DNA of 19,241 bases from Desulfobacterales bacterium (GCA_027064285.1 JAMOPX010000051.1:1-19241); one strand, 5' to 3'; positions 1 to 6,277 are shown, counted from the first letter of the stretch. Made by a program: numbers and translations. Notes: generated by a model from the sequence alone, not told the origin.

Positions 1-143
1 CAATAGAGCGTGACAACAGTAATACACGCCATCATCTCGGACGAATGACTCGTCGCACAAAGGTTGTTTCTAAAAAAGTGGAAATGGTTCATGCATCTAT
101 GAAGTTATGGCATGCCCTTACTGATCCATTAATCTTTGCATAA
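1..143 (+). pseudogene. IS1-family transposase, C-terminal fragment
   Basis: Frame 3 reads from the window edge to a TAA at 141-143 and encodes about 46 residues, beginning IERDNSNTRHHLGR and continuing TRRTKVVSK. This matches the conserved end of the IS1-family DDE transposase, where the last catalytic Glu and the NTR-H-LGR-TRRTKVVS block lie. After the TAA the same frame continues YQQKF, a pattern I recall at the very end of these transposases, so the TAA may be a premature stop in a decaying copy. The rest of the gene is outside the window. The family call rests on a recognised motif; degradation is inference. Confidence 0.72.
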
Positions 144-171
144 TATCAGCAAAAATTTTATCCATCTTTAG

Positions 172-345
172 ATGGACACTCTCCCCAGCACTTACTATCG
201 ATACGATATTACTAAATGCTGGAATTGTGGACGTGAAATAATTGTTTTTGAATGACCAAAAGATATGGGAAGTGATGCTGCTCCTAAGTTAAAGCCTTGT
301 CCTAAAACAATTCACCAAAAGCATTTGAGGAAGATATGAGAAGAA
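172..345 (+). pseudogene. Broken zinc-ribbon-like ORF fragment
   Basis: Frame 1 from ATG 172 reads MDTLPSTYYRYDITKCWNCG, then REIIVFE and a TGA at 253. The same frame stays protein-like past the stop (PKDMGSDAAPKLKPCPKTIH) until stops at 337 and 346. The CWNCG knuckle suggests the start of a zinc-binding domain. There is no ribosome-binding site before 172. It lies just downstream of the IS1 relic, so the simplest reading is a gene cut by the insertion and since decayed. Function unknown; it may be chance coding. Confidence 0.33.
174..191. repeat. Possible right end of the IS1-like element
   Basis: The stretch GGACACTCTCCCC comes just after the transposase frame decays and just before the zinc-ribbon-like reading frame becomes protein-like. 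IS1-family elements end in an inverted repeat close to the transposase stop, so this is the natural place for it. The other end is outside the window, so neither the repeat nor a target duplication can be confirmed. Confidence 0.22.
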
Positions 346-392
346 TAGCGTGGTATGCTTCAGTTAACGGACTCATCAAAGACTGATGCAAA

Positions 393-824
393 TCATACAG
401 GAAAATCCGAAAACGAAACATCTGGCTCAGGTGGTATTGGCTCTCCAGTCTCAGCATCAGTGCAGCACGCTTTTCTGACTTCTTCCTTTGAGAGAGGATA
501 CCATTTTCCTTTGCCTATGAAGACACCATAGATCTTTTTTCTTGGTATCCACATTTTCTTTCCATCTGGCATTTTTCTCTCTACCTTCACAGGAAGAAAC
601 TGGCGTATAATCATTCCACCTGAGCTGCTGAAGGCAGATGCCAGCTTTGCTCGGAATAGAAGCTCGTGGCTTTCGTGATAGCCGAATTTCCCATCTGCAC
701 TTACATCTATGACAAAAGGCTCACTTTCTCCCTGAACTATCAGAGTAACAATTTTGTCTCCTGGTATTTTAACAATAGACTCTATGAGCTTGTCCATTGC
801 AGCAGTGTTGACTTTTTTTAGCAT
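393..824 (-). CDS. Hypothetical protein, 143 aa
   Basis: I do not recognise this protein. It is soluble and basic in the middle (VKVERKMPDGKKMWIPRKK), with an acidic, proline-rich tail (ETGEPIPPEPD). It has no signal peptide, membrane segment or metal-binding motif; two adjacent cysteines lie at about 121-122. The ATG at 824 is preceded by a strong GGAGGG Shine-Dalgarno site about 6 nt upstream, which supports a real translated gene. It starts 31 nt after the stop of the lipid-kinase-family gene on the same strand, so the two are probably co-transcribed. It borders mobile-element debris and may be accessory. Confidence 0.62.
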   Translation of the reverse strand: MLKKVNTAAMDKLIESIVKIPGDKIVTLIVQGESEPFVIDVSADGKFGYHESHELLFRAKLASAFSSSGGMIIRQFLPVKVERKMPDGKKMWIPRKKIYGVFIGKGKWYPLSKEEVRKACCTDAETGEPIPPEPDVSFSDFPV

Positions 825-855
825 ATTCTTCCCTCCTCATCTCAATTGTATTTTT

Positions 856-1701
856 TTAAACCACCACCTGCAATGCCTCTTTTACCAGCCTAAGGTGCAG
901 CATCTCACAGCTCACTGCAATATCTCCATCTATCTGCACGGGCTGTTTTTCATTCAGCCTGAGCAGAGCCTCATCTTTGCAGGTATAGTGCCGTCCCATG
1001 AAGTTTCCAGCACTGAAAGAGAGCACTATCATCAAAAAGATCCTCAGAAAACCCGAAGGGAACACTCCTATGTGAATCAAACCATCTTTGAAGTTTGCCT
1101 GTGGAAGGATCCTCATGCCGTATCCGTAGAACGGCTGTTTTGCAAAGACGATGCTTGCTGCGTTTTTGCAGTGTATTTTCCTGCCGTTTAGAAAAAGTGT
1201 GGCAGAAAGAGAGAAGTTTCGTATCTTTTTCAGAGCAAACAGGGTCTTTAAAATATAGCTTTTCCCTTTTTGTTTCAAAATCTCAGCTTCCATTCCCACT
1301 GATCCCATAAAAAAATAACCAATCCGATTGCATCTGATCAGATCTACTTTTTCTATTCTCCCGTATCTTATCCTACAAGCACATCTCAGAGGATCAGCAG
1401 GATAGTTCAGTGCATACCTGATCGCATTTCCTCTACCCAGAGGCAAATAGCCAATGGTGTTTCTTTCAAAATTGATGGAATTAACAGCATCTGAGAACGT
1501 GCCGTCTCCACCAGCAGCAACTATAATGTAGTGCTTTTTAGCTGCTGTTTTGATGCATTCTCTGAACTCCTCTCTGCACGTGGTATCAAGGCCATATATA
1601 GGAGCTCCGAGTATTCTGGAAGCCTTTTTGAGTATCCTGAACTTTTTGTTAAAAGACAGGCTTCCAGAAGCTGGATTGGAAACGATGGCAAAGGTTTTCA
1701 T
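856..1701 (-). CDS. Diacylglycerol/lipid kinase family protein
   Basis: This is a 281-residue protein of the diacylglycerol-kinase catalytic-domain superfamily (DgkB/YegS/sphingosine-kinase type). These enzymes transfer the ATP gamma-phosphate to the hydroxyl of a lipid at the inner membrane face. Seen in the sequence: an N-terminal SNPASG strand-loop at about 8-13, the signature GGDGT at 64-68 and PLGRGNAIR at 87-95, which stands in for the usual P-LGTGN-(D/A) nucleotide-binding loop. A C-terminal beta-rich half with QIDGD matches the family. The G-R-G-N variant is slightly off consensus. Length is a little short but within the family range. The start codon sits in a 13-bp tandem duplication and has no good Shine-Dalgarno site. 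The lipid substrate cannot be read from sequence. Confidence 0.86.
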   Translation of the reverse strand: MKTFAIVSNPASGSLSFNKKFRILKKASRILGAPIYGLDTTCREEFRECIKTAAKKHYIIVAAGGDGTFSDAVNSINFERNTIGYLPLGRGNAIRYALNYPADPLRCACRIRYGRIEKVDLIRCNRIGYFFMGSVGMEAEILKQKGKSYILKTLFALKKIRNFSLSATLFLNGRKIHCKNAASIVFAKQPFYGYGMRILPQANFKDGLIHIGVFPSGFLRIFLMIVLSFSAGNFMGRHYTCKDEALLRLNEKQPVQIDGDIAVSCEMLHLRLVKEALQVVV

Positions 1702-1723
1702 CTTAAAGCATCATCTTAAAGCA
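1698..1723. repeat. 13-bp tandem duplication over the lipid-kinase start
   Basis: TCATCTTAAAGCA occurs twice in a row (1698-1710 and 1711-1723). On the minus strand this gives two ATGs with identical context. The inner one (1701) opens the lipid-kinase ORF. The outer one (1714) reads ATG CTT TAA, a two-codon mini-ORF ending just before the real start. Neither copy carries a strong Shine-Dalgarno site. Confidence 0.85.
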
Positions 1724-1863
1724 ACTAAAAAAGGTGTTTCTGTTTCTATTGTTTAAAGTTTAAATAGAGCAAAGTTTGCTGGTAATCACGGGCAAAAAAA
1801 CGATTGTTTTTTCTCAACAGAATAGATGTATCTTATCTTTATCTCACCCTTAATATCGGGAAT

Positions 1864-1918
1864 AAGATTATATGGAAATTTTCTTAAAAGATTAATTATT
1901 TTAAACTAGTATTGGTAT
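1864..1918 (+). repeat. AT-rich repeat, left copy
   Basis: This segment runs from AAGATTATATGGAAATTTTC to TTTTAAACTAGTATTGGTAT. It matches the reverse complement of 3797-3849, with small gaps, over most of its length; the block TTTTAAAC-AGTATTGGTAT differs at one base. The pair is inverted and brackets purC, the receiver gene and both palindromic elements. It is not coding: the indels are not multiples of three. Origin unknown; a transposon end or a dispersed intergenic repeat are both possible. Confidence 0.7.
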
Positions 1919-1940
1919 TATAGTTATCAACATAATTATT

Positions 1941-2035
1941 GCGGATAATTATAAGTATAATAAAAGATTGTTTTCTTTTCATGTTTTCATGACTTATAAT
2001 ATTCCGCAAAATATCAAGTTTTACGGAATATTATA
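1941..2035. repeat. Compound palindromic element, copy 1
   Basis: This is a diverged direct copy of the element at 3579-3691. It starts GCGGATAATTATAAGTATAA and ends in a hairpin (arms 1995-2006 and 2024-2035, core TATTCCG/CGGAATA, then one C/A mismatch and an AAAA/TTTT extension around a 7-nt loop). The first hairpin of copy 2 is not conserved here. It begins 11 nt past the receiver-gene stop on the minus strand, so it could act as a 3' stem-loop for that transcript, although no T-tract follows. Confidence 0.75.
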
Positions 2036-2045
2036 TTATATTTTG

Positions 2046-2663
2046 CTAAAATATAATTTTATTTCTAAATAAAATTCTTTTTAGTTCCATTACAAATTGA
2101 GGAGCAAACTTTTTTGTAAGCCTTCTTGTATCATTATCATCAACACCAGTAGGTTTTATAAAGATACCGTCTGCATGTGCATTAAAAACAGCTATTGCAT
2201 CCCATATTAAGGACTTTCTGGTATATATTACTGCGGGCACATCAGGATAATATTTCCGTACCATCATCAGATTCCTCAAACCGTATTTTCTGTTTTGCCC
2301 TATTTTTGAACATACTGACTCAAATATCTTTCTCCAACCATCTACAATAGAAAATATTCTTCTAAGATACTCATTAAAATCCTGGCTTTCCAAATTACTG
2401 TATATATCATCTAAGGAAGGGAGAACATCTGCCATTTTCTTTACTTCTTCTTTTGGCAGAATATAAGGATTTTTAATTTCTTTATCCTGACCCCATAAGT
2501 CTAAAAGAAATAAAGATGGACTTCTGCCATCTAAAAGAACACGCATTTCTTCAAAAGTGTATGCCTGAACAAATTCAATATCAGGAGCAGCAGGCGCTAT
2601 GATATTTTTTACTAATTCATGCTCAAATGGAGAATCATCTATAAAACAGATTATATCTTTCAT
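2046..2663 (-). CDS. Receiver-domain (response-regulator-like) protein with insertion
   Basis: This 205-residue protein reads as a CheY-type receiver domain split by an insertion. The acidic pocket is FIDDS (D9, D10), the phospho-acceptor is D55 in LFLLDLWG, the switch Thr is T148 in VIYTRKS, and the conserved Lys is K170 in DGIFIKP. All key receiver residues are therefore present, but about 65-70 residues (roughly 60-125), predicted mostly helical, lie between D55 and the next core strand. There is no output domain, so it may act through protein contacts like CheY. The ATG follows the purC stop by one nucleotide, and its GGAGG site lies inside the purC end, which implies translational coupling. 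No histidine kinase is in the window. The purine link is positional only. Confidence 0.72.
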   Translation of the reverse strand: MKDIICFIDDSPFEHELVKNIIAPAAPDIEFVQAYTFEEMRVLLDGRSPSLFLLDLWGQDKEIKNPYILPKEEVKKMADVLPSLDDIYSNLESQDFNEYLRRIFSIVDGWRKIFESVCSKIGQNRKYGLRNLMMVRKYYPDVPAVIYTRKSLIWDAIAVFNAHADGIFIKPTGVDDNDTRRLTKKFAPQFVMELKRILFRNKIIF

Positions 2664-2664
2664 T

Positions 2665-3561
2665 TTAAACCTCCATCTCTTTTCCTGTTATTCGCCTAAA
2701 GGCCTCTAAATACCTCTGCCTTGTCTTTTCTATTATTTCATCGGGGAGCTTAGGAGCTGGAGGTGTCTTTTTCCAACCTATGGACTCTAAATAGTCTCTG
2801 AGAAACTGTTTATCAAAGCTCTTTTGAGGTCTACCAGGTTCATATTCTTCAGCTGGCCAGAATCTGGATGAGTCTGGTGTAAGGACCTCATCTATGAGAA
2901 TAATCTCGTTATCATATATTCCAAATTCAAACTTTGTATCCGCAATAATTATGCCTCTTTTTTCAGCAAGATCTCTTGCTATCTCATATATCTTAATGCT
3001 TAGCTCCTTAACCTTTTCTGCAACCTCATCTCCTACGATCTTTTTTGCCTCTTCAAAAGAAATATTCTCATCATGCATACCTTCTTCTGCTTTTGTAGAG
3101 GGAGTAAAAATAGGTTCTGGAAGCCTGTCTGCTTCCCTGAGGGCAGAGGGCAACTCTATGTCACATATACTTCCTTTTTTTTGGTACTCTTTCCATCCAG
3201 AGCCTGCAAGATATCCTCTTACTATACACTCTATTTTGAGAGGCTCTGTCTTTTTTACAAGCATACTTCTGCCTTCTAATTCTCTTTTATATGGGGCACA
3301 CTGGTTTGGATATTCGTCTGGCATCCAAGATATAAGATGATTTTTCACTATAGAGCTTAAAAGATTAAACCAAAATACAGACATTTGATTAAGTATCTTT
3401 CCTTTGTCTGGAATAGGATCATCCATAATTACATCAAAGGCAGAAATACGATCAGTAGAAACAATAAGAAGATAATCACCTAAGTCATATATATCTCTTA
3501 CTTTGCCCCTTTTTACAAGCTTTAGATCTGGAAATTCAGTTTGTTGAATAACCCTTTTCAC
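2665..3561 (-). CDS. purC: Phosphoribosylaminoimidazole-succinocarboxamide synthase (SAICAR synthetase)
   Basis: PurC joins CAIR and L-aspartate with ATP to give SAICAR in de novo purine synthesis, in the cytosol. Visible family motifs in order: GKVRDIYD, STDRISAFDV, ECIVRGYLAGSGWKEY, FTPSTKAEEGMHDENIS, IADTKFEFG and LIDEVLTPDSSRFW. At 298 residues it belongs to the long (yeast ADE1-like) form rather than the roughly 240-residue form. I place the start at GTG 3561: an AAAGGAGGAG site lies 8 nt upstream, and the protein then begins MKRVIQQTEF, close to the family N-terminus. A TTG further upstream (3591) would lie inside a palindrome and put this Shine-Dalgarno site within the coding region. 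No other purine genes are adjacent. It is coupled to the downstream receiver gene. Confidence 0.95.
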   Translation of the reverse strand: MKRVIQQTEFPDLKLVKRGKVRDIYDLGDYLLIVSTDRISAFDVIMDDPIPDKGKILNQMSVFWFNLLSSIVKNHLISWMPDEYPNQCAPYKRELEGRSMLVKKTEPLKIECIVRGYLAGSGWKEYQKKGSICDIELPSALREADRLPEPIFTPSTKAEEGMHDENISFEEAKKIVGDEVAEKVKELSIKIYEIARDLAEKRGIIIADTKFEFGIYDNEIILIDEVLTPDSSRFWPAEEYEPGRPQKSFDKQFLRDYLESIGWKKTPPAPKLPDEIIEKTRQRYLEAFRRITGKEMEV

Positions 3562-3578
3562 TTTCAGCTCCTCCTTTG

Positions 3579-3691
3579 TAGTTATCCGCAATTATGCGGA
3601 TAACTATAAGTATAACAATAAATTGTTTTTCTTTGCATTTTTCATAACTTATAGTATTCCGCAAAATTTGATATTTTGCGGAATACTATAA
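3579..3691. repeat. Compound palindromic element, copy 2, upstream of purC
   Basis: There are two perfect hairpins. The first has a 12-bp stem (3579-3590 with 3595-3606; arm TAGTTATCCGCA) and a 4-nt loop. The second has a 19-bp stem (3649-3667 with 3673-3691; core TAGTATTCCGCAAAAT) and a 5-nt loop. The inner arms of the two hairpins are also imperfect inverted repeats of each other (GCGGATAACTATAAGT with ACTTATAGTATTCCGC), so four related half-sites alternate in orientation and can pair in mutually exclusive ways. The first hairpin ends a few nt before the purC Shine-Dalgarno site. Candidates: an operator or leader for purC, or a miniature element with hairpin ends. Confidence 0.82.
3609..3614 (-). 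promoter_or_regulatory. Candidate -10 box for purC
   Basis: Read on the minus strand this is TATACT, placed between the two hairpins. It would start transcription inside the purC-proximal palindrome, about 40 nt before the GTG. The -35 region at 17-bp spacing (TGCAAA) is poor. TATACT is also kept in copy 1 (1954-1959), where no gene start is near, so its presence may simply reflect the repeat. Confidence 0.28.
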
Positions 3692-3796
3692 ATAGAAGAA
3701 GATATTTTACCATAGCATCCCAACTTTATCCTATCACTCGATGGCTTTTTAGGCAAGTAGTTGGAAATCTCAAAGTATTTAGTTTGATGGCAACTT

Positions 3797-3849
3797 ATAC
3801 CAATACTGGTTTAAAATACTTCTTTAAGAAATTTCCATATAATTTTATC
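3797..3849 (-). repeat. AT-rich repeat, inverted right copy
   Basis: On the minus strand this reads AAAATTATATGGAAATTTCT, later TATTTTAAACCAGTATTGGT. It is the inverted partner of 1864-1918. It sits between purC and the pilT promoter. Confidence 0.7.
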
Positions 3850-3880
3850 GTCAACAAACAAATGGCTGACTAATAATTAC

Positions 3881-3921
3881 TTATGGAAAATTTATAAAGT
3901 GAATGGCTAATTGGTATTATA
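3881..3921 (+). repeat. Possible third, partial AT-rich repeat copy
   Basis: TTATGGAAAATTT followed by ATTGGTATTATA repeats both ends of the 1864-1922 repeat in the same orientation, with a shorter and poorly matching middle. The 12-mer ATTGGTATTATA is identical to 1911-1922. With 3797-3849 it forms a divergent pair around about 30 bp, like the two ends of a small element. Low-complexity composition makes chance similarity possible. Confidence 0.38.
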
Positions 3922-3951
3922 CACTATGTTGTGATTACAAATGAGATAATC

Positions 3952-3980
3952 TTGATAAGGTGTATTTGATTTAGTATAGT
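3952..3980 (+). promoter_or_regulatory. Sigma70-type promoter for the pilT operon
   Basis: TTGATA (3952-3957) and TATAGT (3975-3980) are separated by exactly 17 bp. The predicted start point at about 3987 leaves a roughly 22-nt leader carrying AAGGAG (3997-4002), six nt before the pilT ATG. No operator is obvious. Confidence 0.62.
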
Positions 3981-4008
3981 CTAAAAACCTAAGTTTAAGG
4001 AGTGAATT

Positions 4009-5094
4009 ATGGCACAAATAGATGCCTTTTTTAAGCTTATGCATGAACAGGGTGCATCTGATTTGCATTTGGTAGCAGGACATCAGCCTGTAATGAGGAT
4101 TCACGGTGATCTGGAAAGGGTAAAGTTTAGAGAGCTGGATAACGATACATTGAAAGCTATGCTCTATGAGATTACACCTGAACATAAGATGAAAATATTT
4201 GAAGAAACAGGAGATGTGGATTTTGCTTATGAAGTTCCAGGACTTGCAAGATACAGGGTCAATCTTTTTATGCAATTGCACGGAATAGGCGCTGTGTTCA
4301 GAGAGATCCCCTCAGAGATAAAGACATGCGAAGAGCTTGGATTGCCACCTGTTGTAAAAAGGCTTGCTCAACTTCCAAAGGGATTGGTCTTAGTAACAGG
4401 GCCTACAGGAAGTGGAAAATCTACCACCCTTGCTGCTATAATAGATGAGGCAAACAGAACCAGAAAAGATCATATTATCACTATAGAAGACCCTATAGAA
4501 TTTGTGCATAAAAGTAAAAAAGCTGTGGTTAATCAAAGAGAAGTAGGGACCCATACAAAATCCTTTAGCGCAGCTCTTAGAGGTGCATTAAGAGAAGATC
4601 CTGACATAATCTTGGTAGGAGAGATGAGAGACTTGGAAACCATATCTCTTGCAATAGAGGCAGCAGCCACAGGTCATTTGGTTTTTGGTACCCTGCATAC
4701 GATAAATGCCTCTAAAACAGTGGACAGAATCATTGAGGTGTTTCCTGTAGATGAACAAGAGCAGATAAGAAGCACCTTAGCTGATAGTATAAGGGCTGTT
4801 ATATCTCAAACACTCTTTAAAAGAATTGATAAAAAAGGAAGAGTTGCTGCTCTTGAAATAATGATTGCTACTCCTGCTATAAGAAATCTCATCAGAGAGA
4901 GAAAAACATACCAGATCCCATCTATGCTTCAAACAGGGAAAAAGTATGGAATGCAAAGCTTAGATGATGCAATAATGGAACTCTTAAAGAAGGGAATAAT
5001 AAGTCCTGAAGAGGCATTTAATAAGTGTACTGATAAGTCAAGATTCCTTTCTTTCCTTAAAAAACCACCAGAAGATTTTACAGAGGCGTTGTAA
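4009..5094 (+). CDS. pilT: Type IV pilus twitching motility/retraction ATPase PilT
   Basis: PilT is the hexameric cytoplasmic ATPase at the base of type IV pili that depolymerises pilin and drives retraction. Motifs over 361 residues: ASDLH at 16-20, an N-terminal PAS-like half, Walker A GPTGSGKST at 131-139, the Asp-box region around IITIEDPIEFVH, Walker B with catalytic Glu in ILVGEMRD at 201-208, the His-box TLHT at 228-231, and AIRNLIRE at 290-297. AIRNLIRE is diagnostic of true PilT and needed for retraction in studied homologues. Length is typical. It heads a plus-strand operon with good promoter and Shine-Dalgarno signals. Pilin, PilB and PilC genes are not in the window. Confidence 0.96.
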   Translation: MAQIDAFFKLMHEQGASDLHLVAGHQPVMRIHGDLERVKFRELDNDTLKAMLYEITPEHKMKIFEETGDVDFAYEVPGLARYRVNLFMQLHGIGAVFREIPSEIKTCEELGLPPVVKRLAQLPKGLVLVTGPTGSGKSTTLAAIIDEANRTRKDHIITIEDPIEFVHKSKKAVVNQREVGTHTKSFSAALRGALREDPDIILVGEMRDLETISLAIEAAATGHLVFGTLHTINASKTVDRIIEVFPVDEQEQIRSTLADSIRAVISQTLFKRIDKKGRVAALEIMIATPAIRNLIRERKTYQIPSMLQTGKKYGMQSLDDAIMELLKKGIISPEEAFNKCTDKSRFLSFLKKPPEDFTEAL

Positions 5095-5110
5095 GTAAGG
5101 AGAAGATATT

Positions 5111-6277
5111 ATGCAAAGGCAACACTTAGATTACATTCTTATGTCTATGCTAAACGCCTATAAAGGAGCATCTGATCTAAATATTACTGTGGGAAAACCT
5201 TTTCAAGTAGAGGTATCTGGAGAATTAAAACCTGTTTCCCTTGATCCACCAATACCTGAGATTACCCCATATCAGGCAGAACTTTTTGCATTAAATCTGA
5301 TAAACGGTGATAGACGCGCTATAAAAGATCTTTTACTGCATGGTTCATGCGATATATCATATCAGGTGGAGGGAAAGGCAAGGTTCAGAGTAAATATATT
5401 TTCTCAAAGAGGCTGCTATTCTGTGGTTATGCGACAGCTTCCCACAAAGATTCCAACCATAGGGGAATTAAATCTTCCGCCTGCGTTTCATGAGATGATA
5501 AAGGAAAAAAATGGATTTATTCTGGTAACAGGTGCTACAGGTAGTGGAAAGTCTACCTCCCTTGCTGCTCTTTTAAATGAAATAAATGACAAATATGCAG
5601 TACATGTGGTCACCTTAGAAGATCCAATCGAATTTGTGCATCCTCAGAAAAAAGCCACATTTAATCAAAGAGAACTGGGCACTGATTTTGACAGCTTTGC
5701 ATCAGGTCTCAGGGCTGCATTAAGACAGGCTCCAAAGATAATATTAGTGGGAGAAATGAGGGACAGGGAAACAGTGGAAATTGCACTCAGTGCTGCTGAA
5801 ACAGGGCATCTTGTGCTCAGCACCCTTCATACCATTGATGCTGGGCAGGCAATAAACAGGATAGTCAGCATGTTTGAACATGATGAAGAAAGACAGGTAA
5901 GACTTAGGCTTGCAGATACTATAAGGTGGATAGTTTGTCAAAGACTCCTTCCAAAGATAGGAGGAGGAAGAGTAGCTGCATTTGATATATTGAGAAATAA
6001 TCTTACCATACAGGATCTGATTATAAATGGAGAGACAGAAGATAAGACATTTTACGACATCATGTCCAAGAATAATGCTATTGGCATGATGACTTTTGAT
6101 CAGTCAATTGTAAAATTATTTAGAAAAGGTCTTATAACAGAGCAGACAGCATTGACATATGCTACCCGTAAGTCAGTGGTGAGGAGAGAAATAGATGCTA
6201 TAAAAGCAGAAAAAGGTGAAAAGACCTCAACCATAGAAGGACTTACAATAGATACTGAATATGGAAAAGAAATATAA
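5111..6277 (+). CDS. pilU: PilT/PilU-family type IV pilus ATPase (second retraction ATPase)
   Basis: This 388-residue paralogue of the preceding gene has Walker A GATGSGKST at 141-149, EDPIEFVH around 170-177, Walker B KIILVGEMRD at 209-218 and TLHT at 238-241. It departs from PilT in informative places: ASDLN instead of ASDLH, RQAPKI instead of REDPDI before Walker B, and TIQDLIIN (about 299-306) where PilT has AIRNLIRE. It also has a charged C-terminal extension of about 35 residues. These fit a PilU-like accessory motor that assists PilT, though assignment to PilU rather than another PilT paralogue is inference. AAGGAG lies 8 nt before the ATG, 16 nt after the pilT stop. The ATPase core looks intact. 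Confidence 0.85.
   Translation: MQRQHLDYILMSMLNAYKGASDLNITVGKPFQVEVSGELKPVSLDPPIPEITPYQAELFALNLINGDRRAIKDLLLHGSCDISYQVEGKARFRVNIFSQRGCYSVVMRQLPTKIPTIGELNLPPAFHEMIKEKNGFILVTGATGSGKSTSLAALLNEINDKYAVHVVTLEDPIEFVHPQKKATFNQRELGTDFDSFASGLRAALRQAPKIILVGEMRDRETVEIALSAAETGHLVLSTLHTIDAGQAINRIVSMFEHDEERQVRLRLADTIRWIVCQRLLPKIGGGRVAAFDILRNNLTIQDLIINGETEDKTFYDIMSKNNAIGMMTFDQSIVKLFRKGLITEQTALTYATRKSVVRREIDAIKAEKGEKTSTIEGLTIDTEYGKEI

Larger units (their letters stand above)
1702..2045. other. Non-coding spacer, 344 bp
   Basis: I see no gene here on either strand. The stretch holds the outer tandem copy (to 1723), a weak hairpin AAAAAAC-GATT-GTTTTTT at 1795-1812, the left AT-rich repeat (1864-1918) and copy 1 of the compound palindromic element (1941-2035). 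It lies between the end of the receiver-protein gene and the start of the lipid-kinase gene, both minus strand. I found no convincing promoter for the lipid kinase. Confidence 0.7.
3592..4008. other. Non-coding divergent spacer between purC and pilT
   Basis: This 417-bp stretch holds most of palindromic copy 2, about 100 bp of unexplained AT-rich sequence (3692-3796), the inverted AT-rich repeat (3797-3849), a shorter related segment (3881-3921), and the pilT promoter and ribosome-binding site. A 65-codon plus-strand ORF at 3676-3873 starts inside a hairpin arm and runs through the repeat; I regard it as non-coding. Confidence 0.7.

Noticed and set aside
253..255. In-frame TGA in the CWNCG fragment read as a recoded (Sec or Trp) codon
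   Set aside because: Further stops follow at 337 and 346 and there is no ribosome-binding site; other genes here use TGA as a normal stop, so decay is simpler.
754..1191. Plus-strand ORF of 145 codons
   Set aside because: Antisense to the well-supported lipid-kinase and 143-aa genes, low-complexity translation and no start signals. Other antisense ORFs within der, pyrG, acsB, acsC and acsA were dropped for the same reason.
1795..1812. Terminator-like AAAAAAC-GATT-GTTTTTT hairpin
   Set aside because: The stem is almost all A-T and weak, and it lies far from any gene end.
3562..3591. Upstream TTG start (3591) for purC
   Set aside because: It would place the AAAGGAGGAG site inside the coding region and the start inside the palindrome; GTG 3561 has ideal spacing and gives the usual PurC N-terminus.
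3676..3873. 65-codon plus-strand ORF between purC and pilT
   Set aside because: It starts inside a hairpin arm, has no Shine-Dalgarno site and runs through an AT-rich repeat whose other copy (1864-1918) differs by indels that break the frame.
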